Shown piece after piece: positions 32,340-44,753 of a stretch of DNA of 64,000 nt. The stretch is from the NCBI RefSeq assembly GCF_000149955.1, contig NC_030986.1:6322568-6386567 (forward strand), written 5' to 3'. The notes beneath the pieces are model-generated. The model was not told the DNA's origin, made no database searches, and saw only the letters and a list, made by a program, of their open reading frames with translations. Position numbers and translations under genes: made by a program. Position 1 is the first letter of the stretch, and the number at the start of each line of letters is the position of its first letter. This DNA is from Fusarium oxysporum f. sp. lycopersici 4287. Taxonomy: Eukaryota; Ascomycota; Sordariomycetes; Hypocreales; Nectriaceae.

Positions 32340-33860
32340 TTTGAACTACAACAAATTTTCCTCATCATCAGATACTTCTGATTCTTCTCCATCTTCCTTC
32401 TTACTTTCAGCGACATCAGTCTTCTCTTGCGCGCGCTGTATTGCCTTAATTTCAGCAAACTTCGAATTTGGTCTGGTTTCTACCTTCCTCCTTCTCTTCG
32501 GCCTGGCAGCCTCTAGCTGTGCTTCTGGCGCCTGAATATTTAATTGAGCCTTTGCAAGAAGGCTACCCTTTTTGTCAAACTCTTTTGTAACCTTCCTGAA
32601 GAGCAATCGTTTCGTAGGCATACCGCTTTCTAGCTAACTAAAATGTAGTACCGGAGCCATAAGATCATTGGACTTCCTAGGAGTAGGCCACGCGACCTGT
32701 GATGCCTCCGACGTCCAACATTCGATTGATAATGGTGAATTTAATCATCGGTAGCATTTGGTACATTCCTCTTACCCTTGTTGCTGTTCTCTAGCAGGAG
32801 ACGGCTTGAAAGAGGTTTTGCGGCTAATACTGGCCAGAGGCCGCTGCTGATTTCACGAGTTTTTGATAGCATAGGAGGAAATTTTGCTTACCAATAGGGT
32901 TTTAATCGATCAAAAGGCTCAGAAATATGACCTCTTTGCGGTAGAAGTGCTTGCGAGGTGAGAAGACAGAAAAATTGAGAGATTGCAGTACATGTGATGT
33001 GCTAGGAGGGAGATACAGCAGGTGAATTTGATGCTGGTAGCATAGATACATGACGTCCACAGCCTCATGGCTTCCGTGGCCGTCTAGAACTATCAATCTT
33101 CTCTCGCAAGGGTCAGATGGTGGGGTCCTGGGAATGAAGATCTTTTGAAGCCGCTCTACTGCAGTTCGGTCCGGAGTCCGGCCATTTTTGGTCGCTGTGA
33201 ATTGCCAATATTTGAAGTAACTTAAATCATGTGGAAACTATTGTTGCTGAACGGATTTCCCTTTGAATATAACCAAGGGTGTTAGTGCTCGGCCAGTAGC
33301 CGACACGCATTCGATAAAGGACGTCCAGGCCCTTGAACGAGGCGTTTTCTTGTGAACAGAGCGTCTCTTCGAACTTCCAACAACCAAGCCACTTTCTACT
33401 AAACCTTCTATGATGCCTGCTTCATCCATGTTGTACCTGTTCTCTGGCTTACTAGGCCTGGATCACGGGACGTAGAAACTTTTAAAGCAAGGTCGAATTA
33501 CCTGAGTTCAGGCGCCATTGACACATGCAGAGTCACTGTGATAGCACCTCTGTGTCCGAATAGCAGGGTTTCTTCTCAAAGAAGCCTGCATCCAATGTTT
33601 TCCAGTGGCTCGTGATCCCCTTTGACGGCAGGCACACACTGCCCGAACCGTCTGATCTGCGAGTGCGTGGGAGGAAGGCCTAGAGCGTTCTGGATTAGAA
33701 CCCATTTGAGTGATAATTCTTGGAACCATCAAGCGTCGAAGTAGACGAAATGGTTGATGATGTGGGGAATTGCGGATGGCTATATGAAGGGGTGACCAAC
33801 ATCTATGTGCAGGGCTTATCGCTTTCAGATTCAAATAGTGTGGATAATTGGGCTTCAAAT
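32340..33860 (-). pseudogene. Pogo-type transposase relic
   Basis: Minus-strand pieces in order: GLPPTHSQIR-like HTH debris (about 33700), MDEAGIIEGL with AWTSFIECVSATGRALTPL (33429-33238), MIVLDGHGSHEAVDVMYL (33096-32902, second Asp) and YLPPSTSHVLQSLNFSVF, then a basic coiled tail (32621-32346). The catalytic D residues survive but frames are broken many times. No terminal repeats could be fixed. It is a different subfamily from the elements at 6569 and 10079. Confidence 0.8.
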
Positions 33861-36110
33861 ACCAGTCCTCAGTGTCATCTTGGAGCTGTCACGAAGTGAG
33901 TATAAAAGTAAACTTTCCCACAGAGTGGTTTGGGAATAAGTATCAGCCTCTTTACCCGAAGACTAGGGCTTTAAAAAACTTGCCTGATCCCATTAGGTAC
34001 AGAAAATATAATCGCGTACTCTGAGGCACGTGGAAAATTAACTAAGGGTCATCTGCTCTAGAGTGCATAACCTACACTGCGGATATAGGACACGTTAGCA
34101 AAGTCTCGACATCAGTTACAACAATTCCTTCATCGTCGCAGAGGCCAGGGCGCCAACAGTTACGGTGTAAATGCTTCTGGAATTGCTCACGTCTCGTTGC
34201 AGTGTGCGGGTCGGACAATTGTAATTATTGTCAGGATAGACATCAAATATATCGATAGATTGGATAATAATCGTATGGTTTGGTATGAGATGTTTCATAA
34301 CTGGTTCATTCTCCAATGTGGCCATATTGCGTTTGTTACATAGGACCGTGTTTTCCTAACTCTGAAACAGGAACACTCGTGATCCTCCTAAATGACATAT
34401 TAATAATACCTTTCAATACTTTACTGTAACATTTGGAATATGTAGCAATTTGAGCTTTGAAATCCTTGTTCCAGCGGCCTGAACAGTCGATGCCTCAGTC
34501 CGAAAAATGAAGCCCAATTACGACACACACACACAAGGAGTCACATTTTTGGCCGACAATTCGTAGTTGGCCGCTGAAAAAGAAAATTCCCCAGAGACAG
34601 CTTGAATTGGCTGTTGCCAGACCCCAAAGTCCTTACAAGCTATCTTGCCAAGACCGTGGTAGTCGACATCCCTTGATACCAAGTCATGCAATTTTAGACT
34701 AACATTTGAATATGCAGGAAAAGTTAGGATCGTTAAGAGGGTACCGAGGGATGCTTGTTAAAGTGACGATGTGTATGAAATGGATTAGAGGGCAAACGCA
34801 GCAAAAAGCAGTGGTGGAAAGGACTCAATGCACATACGCCCAACATCGGGACTGCCCACGAAAGCACCCTAATCTTACCGTCGTCATCACTGCACGAATG
34901 CAGTGGAGTCGTTATCCACAGTTCATCGGAAGAAAGAGAGGGTGGTTCGGCGCATCCAATCATTTCCGAAGCCAAAAATGGCCACTCCAGCCAGAACCGA
35001 AAAACTGCTCCCTGTCGCATAAGCCGCGCCAGTCTCTGCAACAGGCGCTGGTTCCATGGTGACATCTGCCTGTCCCTTCCGGGTGAACAGTATCTCTTGC
35101 AGGTCTGACTACTCCGGCTAGACAAGGGACACCCTCGAATAAAGCCGTTGTCTTCAACATCAGCCAAAACGCATCTTGATCGTCACGTGCGAATCATATG
35201 TTGCCTTCCTCGTTGGTGTGGGGTCTGGTGCTTGTCATCCTGATTTCCAGGTGATTTCCAACCACGGTGGTAAGATTGACATGTCTCAACTACTCTGTGC
35301 TTCCTGACATATGTGCGTGGCCTCTGAGGAAAGGGTGGTATTGCACTAGAATTGACTCGGTTAGCGGTGGATGACAAAGACATGATTCAGCAGACACAGT
35401 GAGATAGACCGGTGGTCGCCATGCGGCAGGGAGCCATAGAGCCATGTGCTTAATATGAATTTTGGAACTAGTCCAGGACAGTGCGGGTTGACTCGCCGTG
35501 GTAATGGCGATGGCGGGCTACCAGAAGGTTCCGGTGCACACTGCACTGGTAATGTCAAAAACGGGCTTCGTGAAATCCTTGCTCGCTATCTGCGATCATA
35601 TACCACGTCCCCATCTCGCCATCTTGTTAGTCCACCAGTACTATCAATCCTTGAATACAGATTGCCTGTCATTCCCTGAACATTCGTTCGGAAGACATCT
35701 CCCCCTTCACTTGGCCTGGTGTCTTCCCCATCATTGTCTTTCATATGCTTTGCCATTACATGTAATACTTGCCAACCCCATTGCTCGGTAGGAAACAGGT
35801 TCATGCTCTTGCCAAAACTACAACACTTTTTATACCAATCGCCTCACGGATAAAAATTCACGGAGACTCCTGGCAAGTCTTGGGCACGCAAGAAGGAAAC
35901 ATAAAACGAATCAACGAGAAGCAGATTCCCAGGTCTCTTTTTGGTTTACACATAACGGTGCTATCTGTACACAGTTCTGCTACTCTGTGCTGGTGACGAT
36001 ACCGAGCTCTCTCGCGCAACCTGCCAGCGTCTGCAGCAGCATTCTCGAAACTTCTCACATACATTACTAGACACACCACTCAACTTAGATCAAAACCATT
36101 ACCTCTCACA
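33861..36110. other. Gene-free interval
   Basis: No protein family recognised on either strand across 2.2 kb. A short CA run is near 34525. The last 300 bp serve as the upstream region of the C2H2 pseudogene. Confidence 0.45.
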
Positions 36111-37454
36111 ATGGGGATTCGTAACCCTGCGACTCGAACTTTGCATTGTGAGTGGAGTCTTGCAGCAAGGTTTGTACTCTATCACATCGAAATCCAGCGA
36201 CAAAAAATATTATACTTACCACGCACCACAGAGTTTTCGTCGCCCGTCAGACTTGCAGCGACACTACCGAACTCACACAAATGAGAGGCCTTACACTTGC
36301 GCAACACCCGGCTGTGGCAAGAGATTTATTCAGCGCAGTGCCTTGACTGTCCACATCCGTACACATACCGGCGAGAAGCCATACCAGTGCCAACATGTCG
36401 GATGCGGGAACCGTTTCTCTGACGTGAGTTGGGATCCATTCTCATTCTGGCATAGGATCATTCAAGTTACATTGAATATAGTCTTCATCTCTTGCCCGCC
36501 ACCGGCACATCCACACTGACAGGTCGCCATACAAATGCAGCCACGATGGATGTTTGCAAAGGTGAGTTGACATCTGTGTTCAAGGCGGTTTCTGATTCTG
36601 ACAAAATATAACAGCTTCCGCCGCAAGACTACGATGGCTAAACACCAGCGACGATCCCACCAAGGCGGCCCTGAATCCAACGAGATTCTTGTTGATTGTA
36701 CCTCAGAATCAGATATCGGCGATTCTCCTCTCACTCCTAGTCAAATGGACTGGCCGATCCAGGAGGTCATCACTCCTTCCACATTGGCTCATGGCTATCC
36801 GATGCACCTTGCCTCCTCGTTTGTCAATGTTTATCACCCTGTAAACTAATACGGGCATAAGCCAACAAGTGAACCGCCGGGCAGAGTATGCGCGCTGAAG
36901 CCGAAGAATATAACAGCCAGGACGCCAATATGCAAATGGCTCATCAACCTGCTGGCATACGCCGGCAGCCATACCATGTCATAGACCAGAAGCACTCTGC
37001 AGTCGCCACATTGAACACCATTGTTCCTGAATCATACCACATTCCACGACAAAAAGTTGAGCGACCGACCCTTGAGGTGCCTTACAACATCGGAAACATG
37101 ACCCCCATATGCAGTAGCCCAGCTAGCTTCTCTGCTGTCTCTGAACATAGCTCCGTAATCCAGGACGGCAATTACAGTCACCCAATTCCCACTACTCCCG
37201 CCTGCAGTTTGCAGGACACCTCCTCAGTTAAGTCGCAAAGCAATGCGAACTCTTGTAGTCAGCAGTTGCAGCAAGCAAAGGGATTACAACCTGAGAATGG
37301 ATGGTGTTTTCGGTACCAGCCTCTTGTCACGGGAGTTACCATTGGACAGATCCCCGCCTTCACCTCTGGAGTTTGCGACATGTACTCTGGCCCAAAGGTC
37401 GGATTCAACGACCCTACCATGCAGCTACCAAGCTCTCGAGTTGAGACATACTGA
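36111..37454 (+). pseudogene. C2H2 zinc-finger transcription factor, decayed
   Basis: Exons can be followed: a first finger whose C-x4-C half ends near 36172, exon 2 (from 36233: [20 protein letters not shown], then [20 protein letters not shown]), exon 3 ([12 protein letters not shown]) and exon 4 (FRRKTTMAKHQRRSH). The tail is conserved-looking (VERPTLEVPY, IGQIPAFTSGV, DDPTMQLPSSR-like FNDPTMQLPSSR). Lesions: the first finger's cysteine pair lies in two frames (CEWS, then SCSK one base out); TAA at 36847; and a frame change before 36888. The finger set is otherwise standard, so this looks like an inactivated paralog of a core regulator. Confidence 0.75.
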
Positions 37455-38149
37455 GATCGCAAACACTAGTCAGTGATTATACTCGCTGATAATGTGCATA
37501 CAATAATCTGCTCTGGCCTTTCAAACAACATGTCACCTGCACAGCTAATGACCACCATATGCGTATTACATGGGCAGCACGTATCTTCTAATGTACTTTA
37601 ATTCTGGGGCGAATCACCACTTGGGATCTACACATCCTTGGGGCCTTTATTTTGGCAGTTATCATTCAATATTATATGCCTTTGCCGGCAATATATTCTT
37701 TTGATAGTGTGGCTAAACTATCCTGATTCGGAGCCATTGAGTTCTAGTCGATCGTTCGACTGTGCTGTCATGCGGTCTCAAAGCAAAGTCGCGTGTCCAC
37801 CCTAGCCTCTTGCTCATTGATATCTCGCTTTCGCTGCCTTGCCGCATCCGCCACTTCTAACTCAAACAGCGGAGGTGGAAGGTGACCTCTGTTTGGCCCC
37901 TGAACGTCTCAGTTGGCTCGCATATCAATAACACGAGCATAATTTCGCGCTCCTGGGTTCTGGTACATTACCATATCAGCTTTCATTTCCGGACGCGCCT
38001 CCTTCATGTTGGCTCTGAATGTGAAAGCTGTGCTCTGGCAAAGTGCCTGCGCAGGGAACTCGATGTCCGTTCTTGCTGGCTGGCATTTGTGAGGGAACTA
38101 CGTGAAACCCCCCGCTTAACGAATGTCTCACTTTATTGTGTAAATAGTA
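37455..38149. other. Gene-free interval
   Basis: Only short frames; nothing recognised. Confidence 0.4.
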
Positions 38150-39034
38150 TCAGTAAGAGTTATCCTTAGGAGTTCTCTTTTCATCCTTATAAACAATCGC
38201 TTTATCCAAGTCACACTCGACCTTGTTCGTGCTCTTGTACCGTCGCAGCATTGCCGCATCAAAGGACTGACCTTTGCATGCCATTGGGTGTAGATAGACG
38301 GGTCCAGCGAAAGCCGTTACATTTGTACGTCCACCAAAGATGGATAGCAGCTCGTTTTCGCAACACGACGCTTCATGTGCCCTTCCTAAACGCACCCGGT
38401 TCTAGAACGGTTCACGCTGTTGGTTTCGGTGGTTATTTTAACACAGATATATTGACATTTCTGCTTGATGTCCTGGAGCAGTTATTTGCAGGCGTCCCAC
38501 GACATGACAACATAGATGATACTGTTCCAGAAGCCTTACAAAGGCAGCACAAAGGCGCTCATGTATGCGACCGGCGCAACAGACTGACCGTTGTGGACCA
38601 GAGAGTAGATGCGGTTCGCACTGGCCGGAATTCCAGGTTATCAAAATCGCTGCAAAATAGTGCACGGCGCATTTGGAGTACGACCAGGCGGCGTTTTTAT
38701 ACTCATAACTTCGATGCCGAGCAAAGGCTTCCGAATTGTGGCTTTGTGGCCGACTCGGTACGAGCTTGACGGCAGTCGTCGTCTACTGGTAGACGACACG
38801 GGTGTGGATGGACAGGCTGACATCGCCGCCTATTCTTCTTGTGGACTCAGCCCCGTTGTAAGTGGTGAATTCGGAGCTGGTAACCGATCTCAGGTTGTAG
38901 TCTGAGTCCAGCTCGTGAACGTGCTTGCGGATCTTGAAAATAGTGCGGGTCGTGCAAATGTAGATGACGCTGATTTCTGTTAACTCCCAATATCCATACA
39001 TCTCCGTACGCCTATAAAAGTCACAGCAAGACAA
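38150..39034 (-). other. Possible unrecognised minus-strand gene or relic
   Basis: Four partly overlapping minus-strand frames (39034-38783, 38823-38641, 38665-38438, 38395-38150) follow one another, as exons or a frameshifted gene would. A plus-strand frame of 172 codons (38251-38769) overlaps them. No domain was recognised on either strand, and I cannot choose between a real intron-containing gene, a relic and chance. Confidence 0.25.
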
Positions 39035-39257
39035 TGGTTAAATGGTGGACCCGCTTTTTGTTATGCCGCGGGATGAAATTTATGCAAACCAGCACCAGTA
39101 TATTGTCAGAGGCTAGAGTCACTAAACAGGCCATGGAGACAAATACGTCACGACTTGTGCCTTCTAATTACTGATCAAACTTGAACCGCCTGCATATGTT
39201 TTGCCACCATGTAGCGAGTTATTGGTTTTAGTCTCTAGCCTGTTTGCCATGTTGATC

Positions 39258-41044
39258 TTAACATTGGCTTGGTTTGTTGTTCCAGAGGCGACTCGATCTT
39301 AACAAAGACTGATATTGTTGAGCTACTTTCGAGCCAACACACTCTTCCATAGTATCATAAAGACGGCTTTGGCCATTATCTGCAAACGTATAGATTGGCC
39401 CAGCTGCTCCAATCGTTTCCACTGAAGACTCATGTCGCCACGGTGTCCATGGAGACTCTCCATTGGCAAAGTCAATCCACACTCTCTGCGTCCGCTCTAC
39501 AGTAGCGTTCCAAGAAGGTTGGTCCTCAAGCGGAATGTGTTCAGGCGCCACGTTGAAGAGAAATAAATCGTTTACGCCGTGGTGCGCGACACGGTACGAG
39601 TGGCTTTTGGGATACGTGTTAGTTGCGTCGTAACGATATAGCCACACTCGCGCGTCACCACCATGTTTGTCGAAAGTGGTTGCCGTGTACACGCTTGTAA
39701 TGTCAAACAAAAGATTTCCTATAAGGCGCGACCAATGTTTAAGGTTGTTGGATGGCCTTTCGACGGCACTGCTGATATCATAGGACTGAAGAACATCCGG
39801 CTTATCAAACGGAAATGTTTCCGGAGTTGCAATAACTTGATTCGCCATGATGATTGACTTGAAGCTCTCTAAAATTTGCGCGTCCGACTTTGGCTTCATT
39901 GTCAATGGATCGTTGATGAAGAGATCCGCAAGTTCATCTTCAAAAGCAGCAAAACCGACCATGATTTCTGGAGGGCCATCGACATAAGAGTCCCCAGAGA
40001 GCAAGCTCCTAGAGACATGGGAGCCATCAATGAGTGGATGGCAAACGGTCCAACTTGTACTGTGAGTGAGCTCCCTGGAGTTGCATAGTAACAGCGACTG
40101 CAGGGCGTCATCAGAGGAGACACCCGGGGCGACAATTCCCGACAGCCGATCAAAGATCGCTTGATGCCTGTCGAGAGGCAAAGCCCCTAACCCGAAAAAA
40201 GTTCCACTTGCAAGAATCGCACGTTTAAATTTACGCTCTGGGAAGATGGACTGGTAATGACAGGACGAGGCCCCAGCGCTGGTGCCTTGTATAGTGATGT
40301 TGTCTGGGTCGCCGCCAAAGCCCGCAAGGTGTTCTGACAACCACTCCAGAGCTCTCCGTTGGTCGTGTAAGCCGTAGTTGCAGATATCCTCCCCAAACTT
40401 CCTGTTGTAATCAGCCAACTGTGTGGACGCTAAGAATCCCAACGGGCCGACCCTGTAGTTGATACCAACAACAATAATATCCTTGCCGAGCTTAATGCTG
40501 TGACGCACTAAGTCGGTGCCGTCAAACACTTCACGGCCAGATAGCTGAATTGCGTGACTTCCGCCAACGAAAGCCCCCCCGTGTATGAACACTAAGACGG
40601 GCACTTTGCGGTTTGGATCTTCGACGCATGACCTTGGTACGGTGAGGCTCAGGTTTAAGCATTCGAGCTCGCTGGTCTTTGGAGGTTCAATATCCGGATA
40701 TTCGTCTGGTAAAGGACCCTCCCAATACTCAAAGTATGGCTGTTCTGGGTGGGGGCACGTTGGTCTAGAATCGATTTATGAGCTTCAGTTTTGACAGGAT
40801 CGCGCAACATGAATCCTCGCCACAGAGCTGACGAGGGCTGGTGCTGGCTCACTCACCCTGGATTGGTAGCTGCGAACGGATGAGTAGGTAGGTCACTCAG
40901 CAAGGCGCTCTGGCGGAAACGACCAGGTATAGTAGCGTATGGCACACCGCGGAATTGCACAATATCATGTCCACGTGTCCAACCAATGAGCTGACCAAGA
41001 CGCCGATGCTCGAAGTTTATCTTTGAAGGCTTCAGTCCAGTCAT
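39258..41044 (-). CDS. Type B carboxylesterase C
   Basis: Two exons, 41044-40857 and 40764-39258, with a 92-nt intron (GTGAGT...CTAG), give 564 aa. Motifs: FRGVPYATIPGRF near the N-terminus, oxyanion loop HGGAFVGGSH, NYRVGPLGFLAS, nucleophile elbow QGTSAGASS and the catalytic histidine region VAHHGVNDLFLF. No secretion signal is obvious from this start; an upstream in-frame ATG at 41260 would add 72 residues. It hydrolyses carboxylic esters; the substrate is unknown. It is a diverged paralog of the block A/B carboxylesterases. All key residues are present and the frame is clean. Confidence 0.88.
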
Positions 41045-41929
41045 ACTTATCGCAGAGGTCCTTGAACGATTAGAGAGCAGAATTTCGATTGAGGCTGGGT
41101 TGAACGGACAGTACCGTCCCAAATTGTGATAACTTCGAAGAGCTGAAACTAAGGTTCCTTTATCAGTCCTACCAGCACAAGGGTCCAACCACTCTCCCAA
41201 ATTGTCGGGGCTTGCACGCCACTTTATTAGTGGAGTGACGCCCCACGCCTGTCGCGGCATTTCGCTAAACTAGGTATAAAACCGAACCTTGCCATTGGCA
41301 CTCAACCACGGGTTCGGCTCCACTTAATAAATCCGCGGGAATATATGTTGAGATCCGAGGGAATGCTCCGAGTGGCGCAGCCAAATACAGAATCCTGGCT
41401 GAAGTACCATACTTGCTGTCGTGGAGTGCTGTAATTCTTGTTCACGGGGTGGGGGGTGGAAGTGGGGTAATGCACACAGTTCCAGGAACCCTCGTGCGCA
41501 GATAGAAATCTGTATATGTTCAATGAGCAGAATGTCACACTGATAGCGACCAAAGTCGATATTCGTCTCTGCTTGCTTCATCCTCCACTACTCAAATGCA
41601 AGGACTAACGAGTCATTATGAATTTCTGATGAGATTTCGAAGTGAAGCGATATACATTCCCTGCCCGGGTTAGTTCCTTTGCTGGTTTCATCATTCTTGA
41701 CCCTGCCAAATACAACCACTATTGCATCCCTCGATATGGACCTTTGAGGGTCTCGCCAAGCCCACATTCATGCGACGATCATGTAGCGAATCTCCGACCA
41801 GAAACATTGAGCAAACTGGGAAAATGGGAGTTGATGACATGAAGCTGATTTAAGACCTGCAGGTAAAGTTCACTGGCCCGTTGCTGATAACGAATCCTAT
41901 CATTCGCTCAATGGCCATCGTGGCAAAAA

Positions 41930-42160
41930 AATATATTTTGCTTATGCCGTAGTATGGTGGACACAGCTTCCTAACGCTAGTCTGGCCAAGGCTGCATTCG
42001 TTCCAACCACGTATGGAACATAATTGCCGCAAGGTGGCTGTATGTGGTTCCGGGCGCCACCCAGCACGGCTTGTGGCATGTGTCGGACCGACAACTCGGG
42101 TCTGAATGCGCCTGCTAGGCAAGCTCTGGATATTTTCCTGATTCGGATTAGCTTGAATTT
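41930..42160 (+). repeat. Third copy of the esterase upstream region
   Basis: Homologous to 24400-24560 (same strand) and to 60240-60540 (opposite strand): AGCTGTGTCCACCATACT on the complement, CCACGTATGGAACATA and GTGTCGGACCGACAACTCGG are shared. No HSL-type esterase follows it; the sequence downstream is unrelated. It is an orphaned promoter duplicate that still has the palindrome. Confidence 0.7.
42081..42093. promoter_or_regulatory. CGG-N1-CCG palindrome in orphan promoter copy
   Basis: TGTCGGACCGACA. About 1.04 kb upstream of carboxylesterase C, whose regulation it could affect, but it more likely belongs to the duplicated esterase promoter. Confidence 0.45.
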
Positions 42161-42199
42161 AATCGGGGCAACGTCCATCTTTGTCCTGGATCATAACTA

Positions 42200-42372
42200 T
42201 GCAATAGGTGAGTTGGGCCTTATCGGGAGCGAAGTTGGTGCATGTGTTCCCTGGTTCGCCATGGTCTCCAAAGGGCAGGATGATAACCAGCGACTTCCAG
42301 GGTGCTTGGAAGCCAGAGCTTTCATCCTTGGAGAACTTGACCTTGATCTCAGACTCCGTAGCCGAGTAAGCA
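42200..42372 (-). pseudogene. Short unassigned coding relic
   Basis: A minus-strand frame of about 55 codons reads AYSATESEIKVKFSKDE and GFQAPWKSLVIILPFGD. It looks like real protein sequence, and my impression is the C-terminal part of a family 31 glycoside hydrolase, but nothing flanks it to support that. It begins immediately beyond the orphan promoter copy. Confidence 0.25.
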
Positions 42373-43158
42373 ATGGGGCAATAAGTTTGAATACCATCTG
42401 AGGTACTGATACCCCTGTCTAGCTTCTTTAGTCCTCAGTAGGTTTCTATACCTAGAAGAAATGCTTCAAGCAACCAATTAGCATAGTCCTTTTAGATGAC
42501 ATAAGCTAGGATACGCACCCCTAGCTACTTCATTCAGTTAGGCTGCATGAAAAGATACACGCCCGGTATTCAAACTTATTGCCCCCCACTGTAGGTTTTT
42601 GGTGTCTGTATGTAAAGCTTATGAATATGGGATAGACTAGCACCGACCAAGAGCCCTGCATTTAATCGATAGAAAATCTAAACCATGTCTAGCGATATGA
42701 CGGCTGAACTTACTCCAGAATGTTGATCTAGGGTCTTGAAAGCATGCTACAGTATTCTGAACAGATTTGCCCATCCTCCACCATTGCGAGAACACATGCC
42801 TCTACGATGTAACATTCGCCGCAATTCCCCCAACTAGTGGCGCCGACTTCATCTCCTGCGAACCCTGTCATCTGCGCGGCTAGTGGAGCTGACGGAATAT
42901 GCCGAAGGAACATGATAGGGCATCTCTAAGCTGAATGAGAGAGGACTGCTATGACTCAGGCAGCCGACCAGCGAGAATGATGTAGGCCAATAAGCTTTGG
43001 CCATCTCCAGGCCTTATGAATAACTTGCAGAGAGGTAACGACGGCTGTGGCGTTCTTTGTACAGTAAGTTGCGAACCTACCAGCTCCTAGGAAAATCACA
43101 CTGTGCAGTAGCCTGAAGTTGCGCATGTGAATACGGAGGTGAGTTCCATTGCTATAAT
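42373..43158. other. Gene-free interval
   Basis: Nothing recognised on either strand. Confidence 0.4.
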
Positions 43159-44040
43159 ATGCAGGCCGCTGGTGCCAGAGTTGTGATTCATTCCTGTTAC
43201 TGCTGCCTACCTACCAGATCCATCATGATTACACTCCTCTCTCCGCATTATGTGCTTCAAGAAGTCACCGAAGACGATATAGTTATCGCCTCACTTGCCT
43301 GGGGCTTCACAATTGGCTTCGGCTGGCTCACAACCTGGACTGCTATGAAGCAAACAAAGCATATTTACATGAGGCATCGCCTTAGCATATTCCGCAACGC
43401 TTATGTCTGGATGATATGGCTGGAGATTCTTGTCTGCTTCATCTTCAGTATTATCTGTTGGTTGCACTTGAAAGGCTATATACCCCCTAGGTTGGGCTCA
43501 ACCCCCGTTTACGGATTTCGAAGTGCTAACCCCCCAATGTCTCTAGTTTTGCATTCTATTTTGCTATTCGTACGTCTGCCTTCTTGGAGCCCTCTTCCTA
43601 ACCGATGCTAATCTTGGCAGTTACCACATGGGCCCTTCAAGTATGCTTTACTTATCCTCGCGAAAGTCGTTATCAATGCTAATCTGGCCAGGTCCAATTC
43701 CTCCTACAAATTATTATTAATCGTTGTTCTATCCTTCTTACGGATAAAAAACACGCCTACCGTCTCAAAGTCGGTGTTGCAGTTTTAATTACCGCTGTGA
43801 ATATTTCGGTCTATAACATTTGGATTCCCGCCCGCCTACAAATTTCAGAGAGATATATCTGGATCAATGAGTGGTGGGACCGTGTTGAGAAGGCGATCTA
43901 TCTGATTGTCGACGGAGCACTGAACTACTATTTCATCAGAATCGTTCAACGCAACTTAGTAATGCACGGCCTGACAAAGTACAGAAGTCTAGTAAAATTC
44001 AACATGTGTATCGTTGGATTCTCTCTTAGCATGGACGTTC
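43159..44040 (+). CDS. Multi-pass membrane protein (partial, runs into gap)
   Basis: Exons 43159(or 43225)-43490, 43547-43569, 43621-43640 and 43692-beyond 44040 join in one frame. Membrane-like segments: ASLAWGFTIGFGWLTTW, WLEILVCFIFSIICWL, the segment across the two tiny exons (FAFYFAI, LTTWALQ), VGVAVLITAVNISVYNIW and FNMCIVGFSLSMDV. It resembles a seven-helix integral membrane protein family common in Fusarium and related fungi, of unknown function, possibly receptor-like. The C-terminus lies in the N run. The start is uncertain between two in-frame ATGs. The two consecutive micro-exons (23 and 20 nt) are unusual. Confidence 0.7.
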
Positions 44041-44753
44041 NNNNNNNNNNNNNNNNNNNNNNNNNNNNNNNNNNNNNNNNNNNNNNNNNNNNNNNNNNNN
44101 NNNNNNNNNNNNNNNNNNNNNNNNNNNNNNNNNNNNNNNNNNNNNNNNNNNNNNNNNNNNNNNNNNNNNNNNNNNNNNNNNNNNNNNNNNNNNNNNNNNN
44201 NNNNNNNNNNNNNNNNNNNNNNNNNNNNNNNNNNNNNNNNNNNNNNNNNNNNNNNNNNNNNNNNNNNNNNNNNNNNNNNNNNNNNNNNNNNNNNNNNNNN
44301 NNNNNNNNNNNNNNNNNNNNNNNNNNNNNNNNNNNNNNNNNNNNNNNNNNNNNNNNNNNNNNNNNNNNNNNNNNNNNNNNNNNNNNNNNNNNNNNNNNNN
44401 NNNNNNNNNNNNNNNNNNNNNNNNNNNNNNNNNNNNNNNNNNNNNNNNNNNNNNNNNNNNNNNNNNNNNNNNNNNNNNNNNNNNNNNNNNNNNNNNNNNN
44501 NNNNNNNNNNNNNNNNNNNNNNNNNNNNNNNNNNNNNNNNNNNNNNNNNNNNNNNNNNNNNNNNNNNNNNNNNNNNNNNNNNNNNNNNNNNNNNNNNNNN
44601 NNNNNNNNNNNNNNNNNNNNNNNNNNNNNNNNNNNNNNNNNNNNNNNNNNNNNNNNNNNNNNNNNNNNNNNNNNNNNNNNNNNNNNNNNNNNNNNNNNNN
44701 NNNNNNNNNNNNNNNNNNNNNNNNNNNNNNNNNNNNNNNNNNNNNNNNNNNNN
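44041..44753. other. Assembly gap (713 N)
   Basis: Run of N. It removes the 3' part of the membrane protein gene. Frames that span it are artefacts. Confidence 1.

Noticed and set aside
38251..38769. 172-codon plus-strand frame
   Set aside because: It overlaps a chain of minus-strand frames and has no motif; left as an undecided region.
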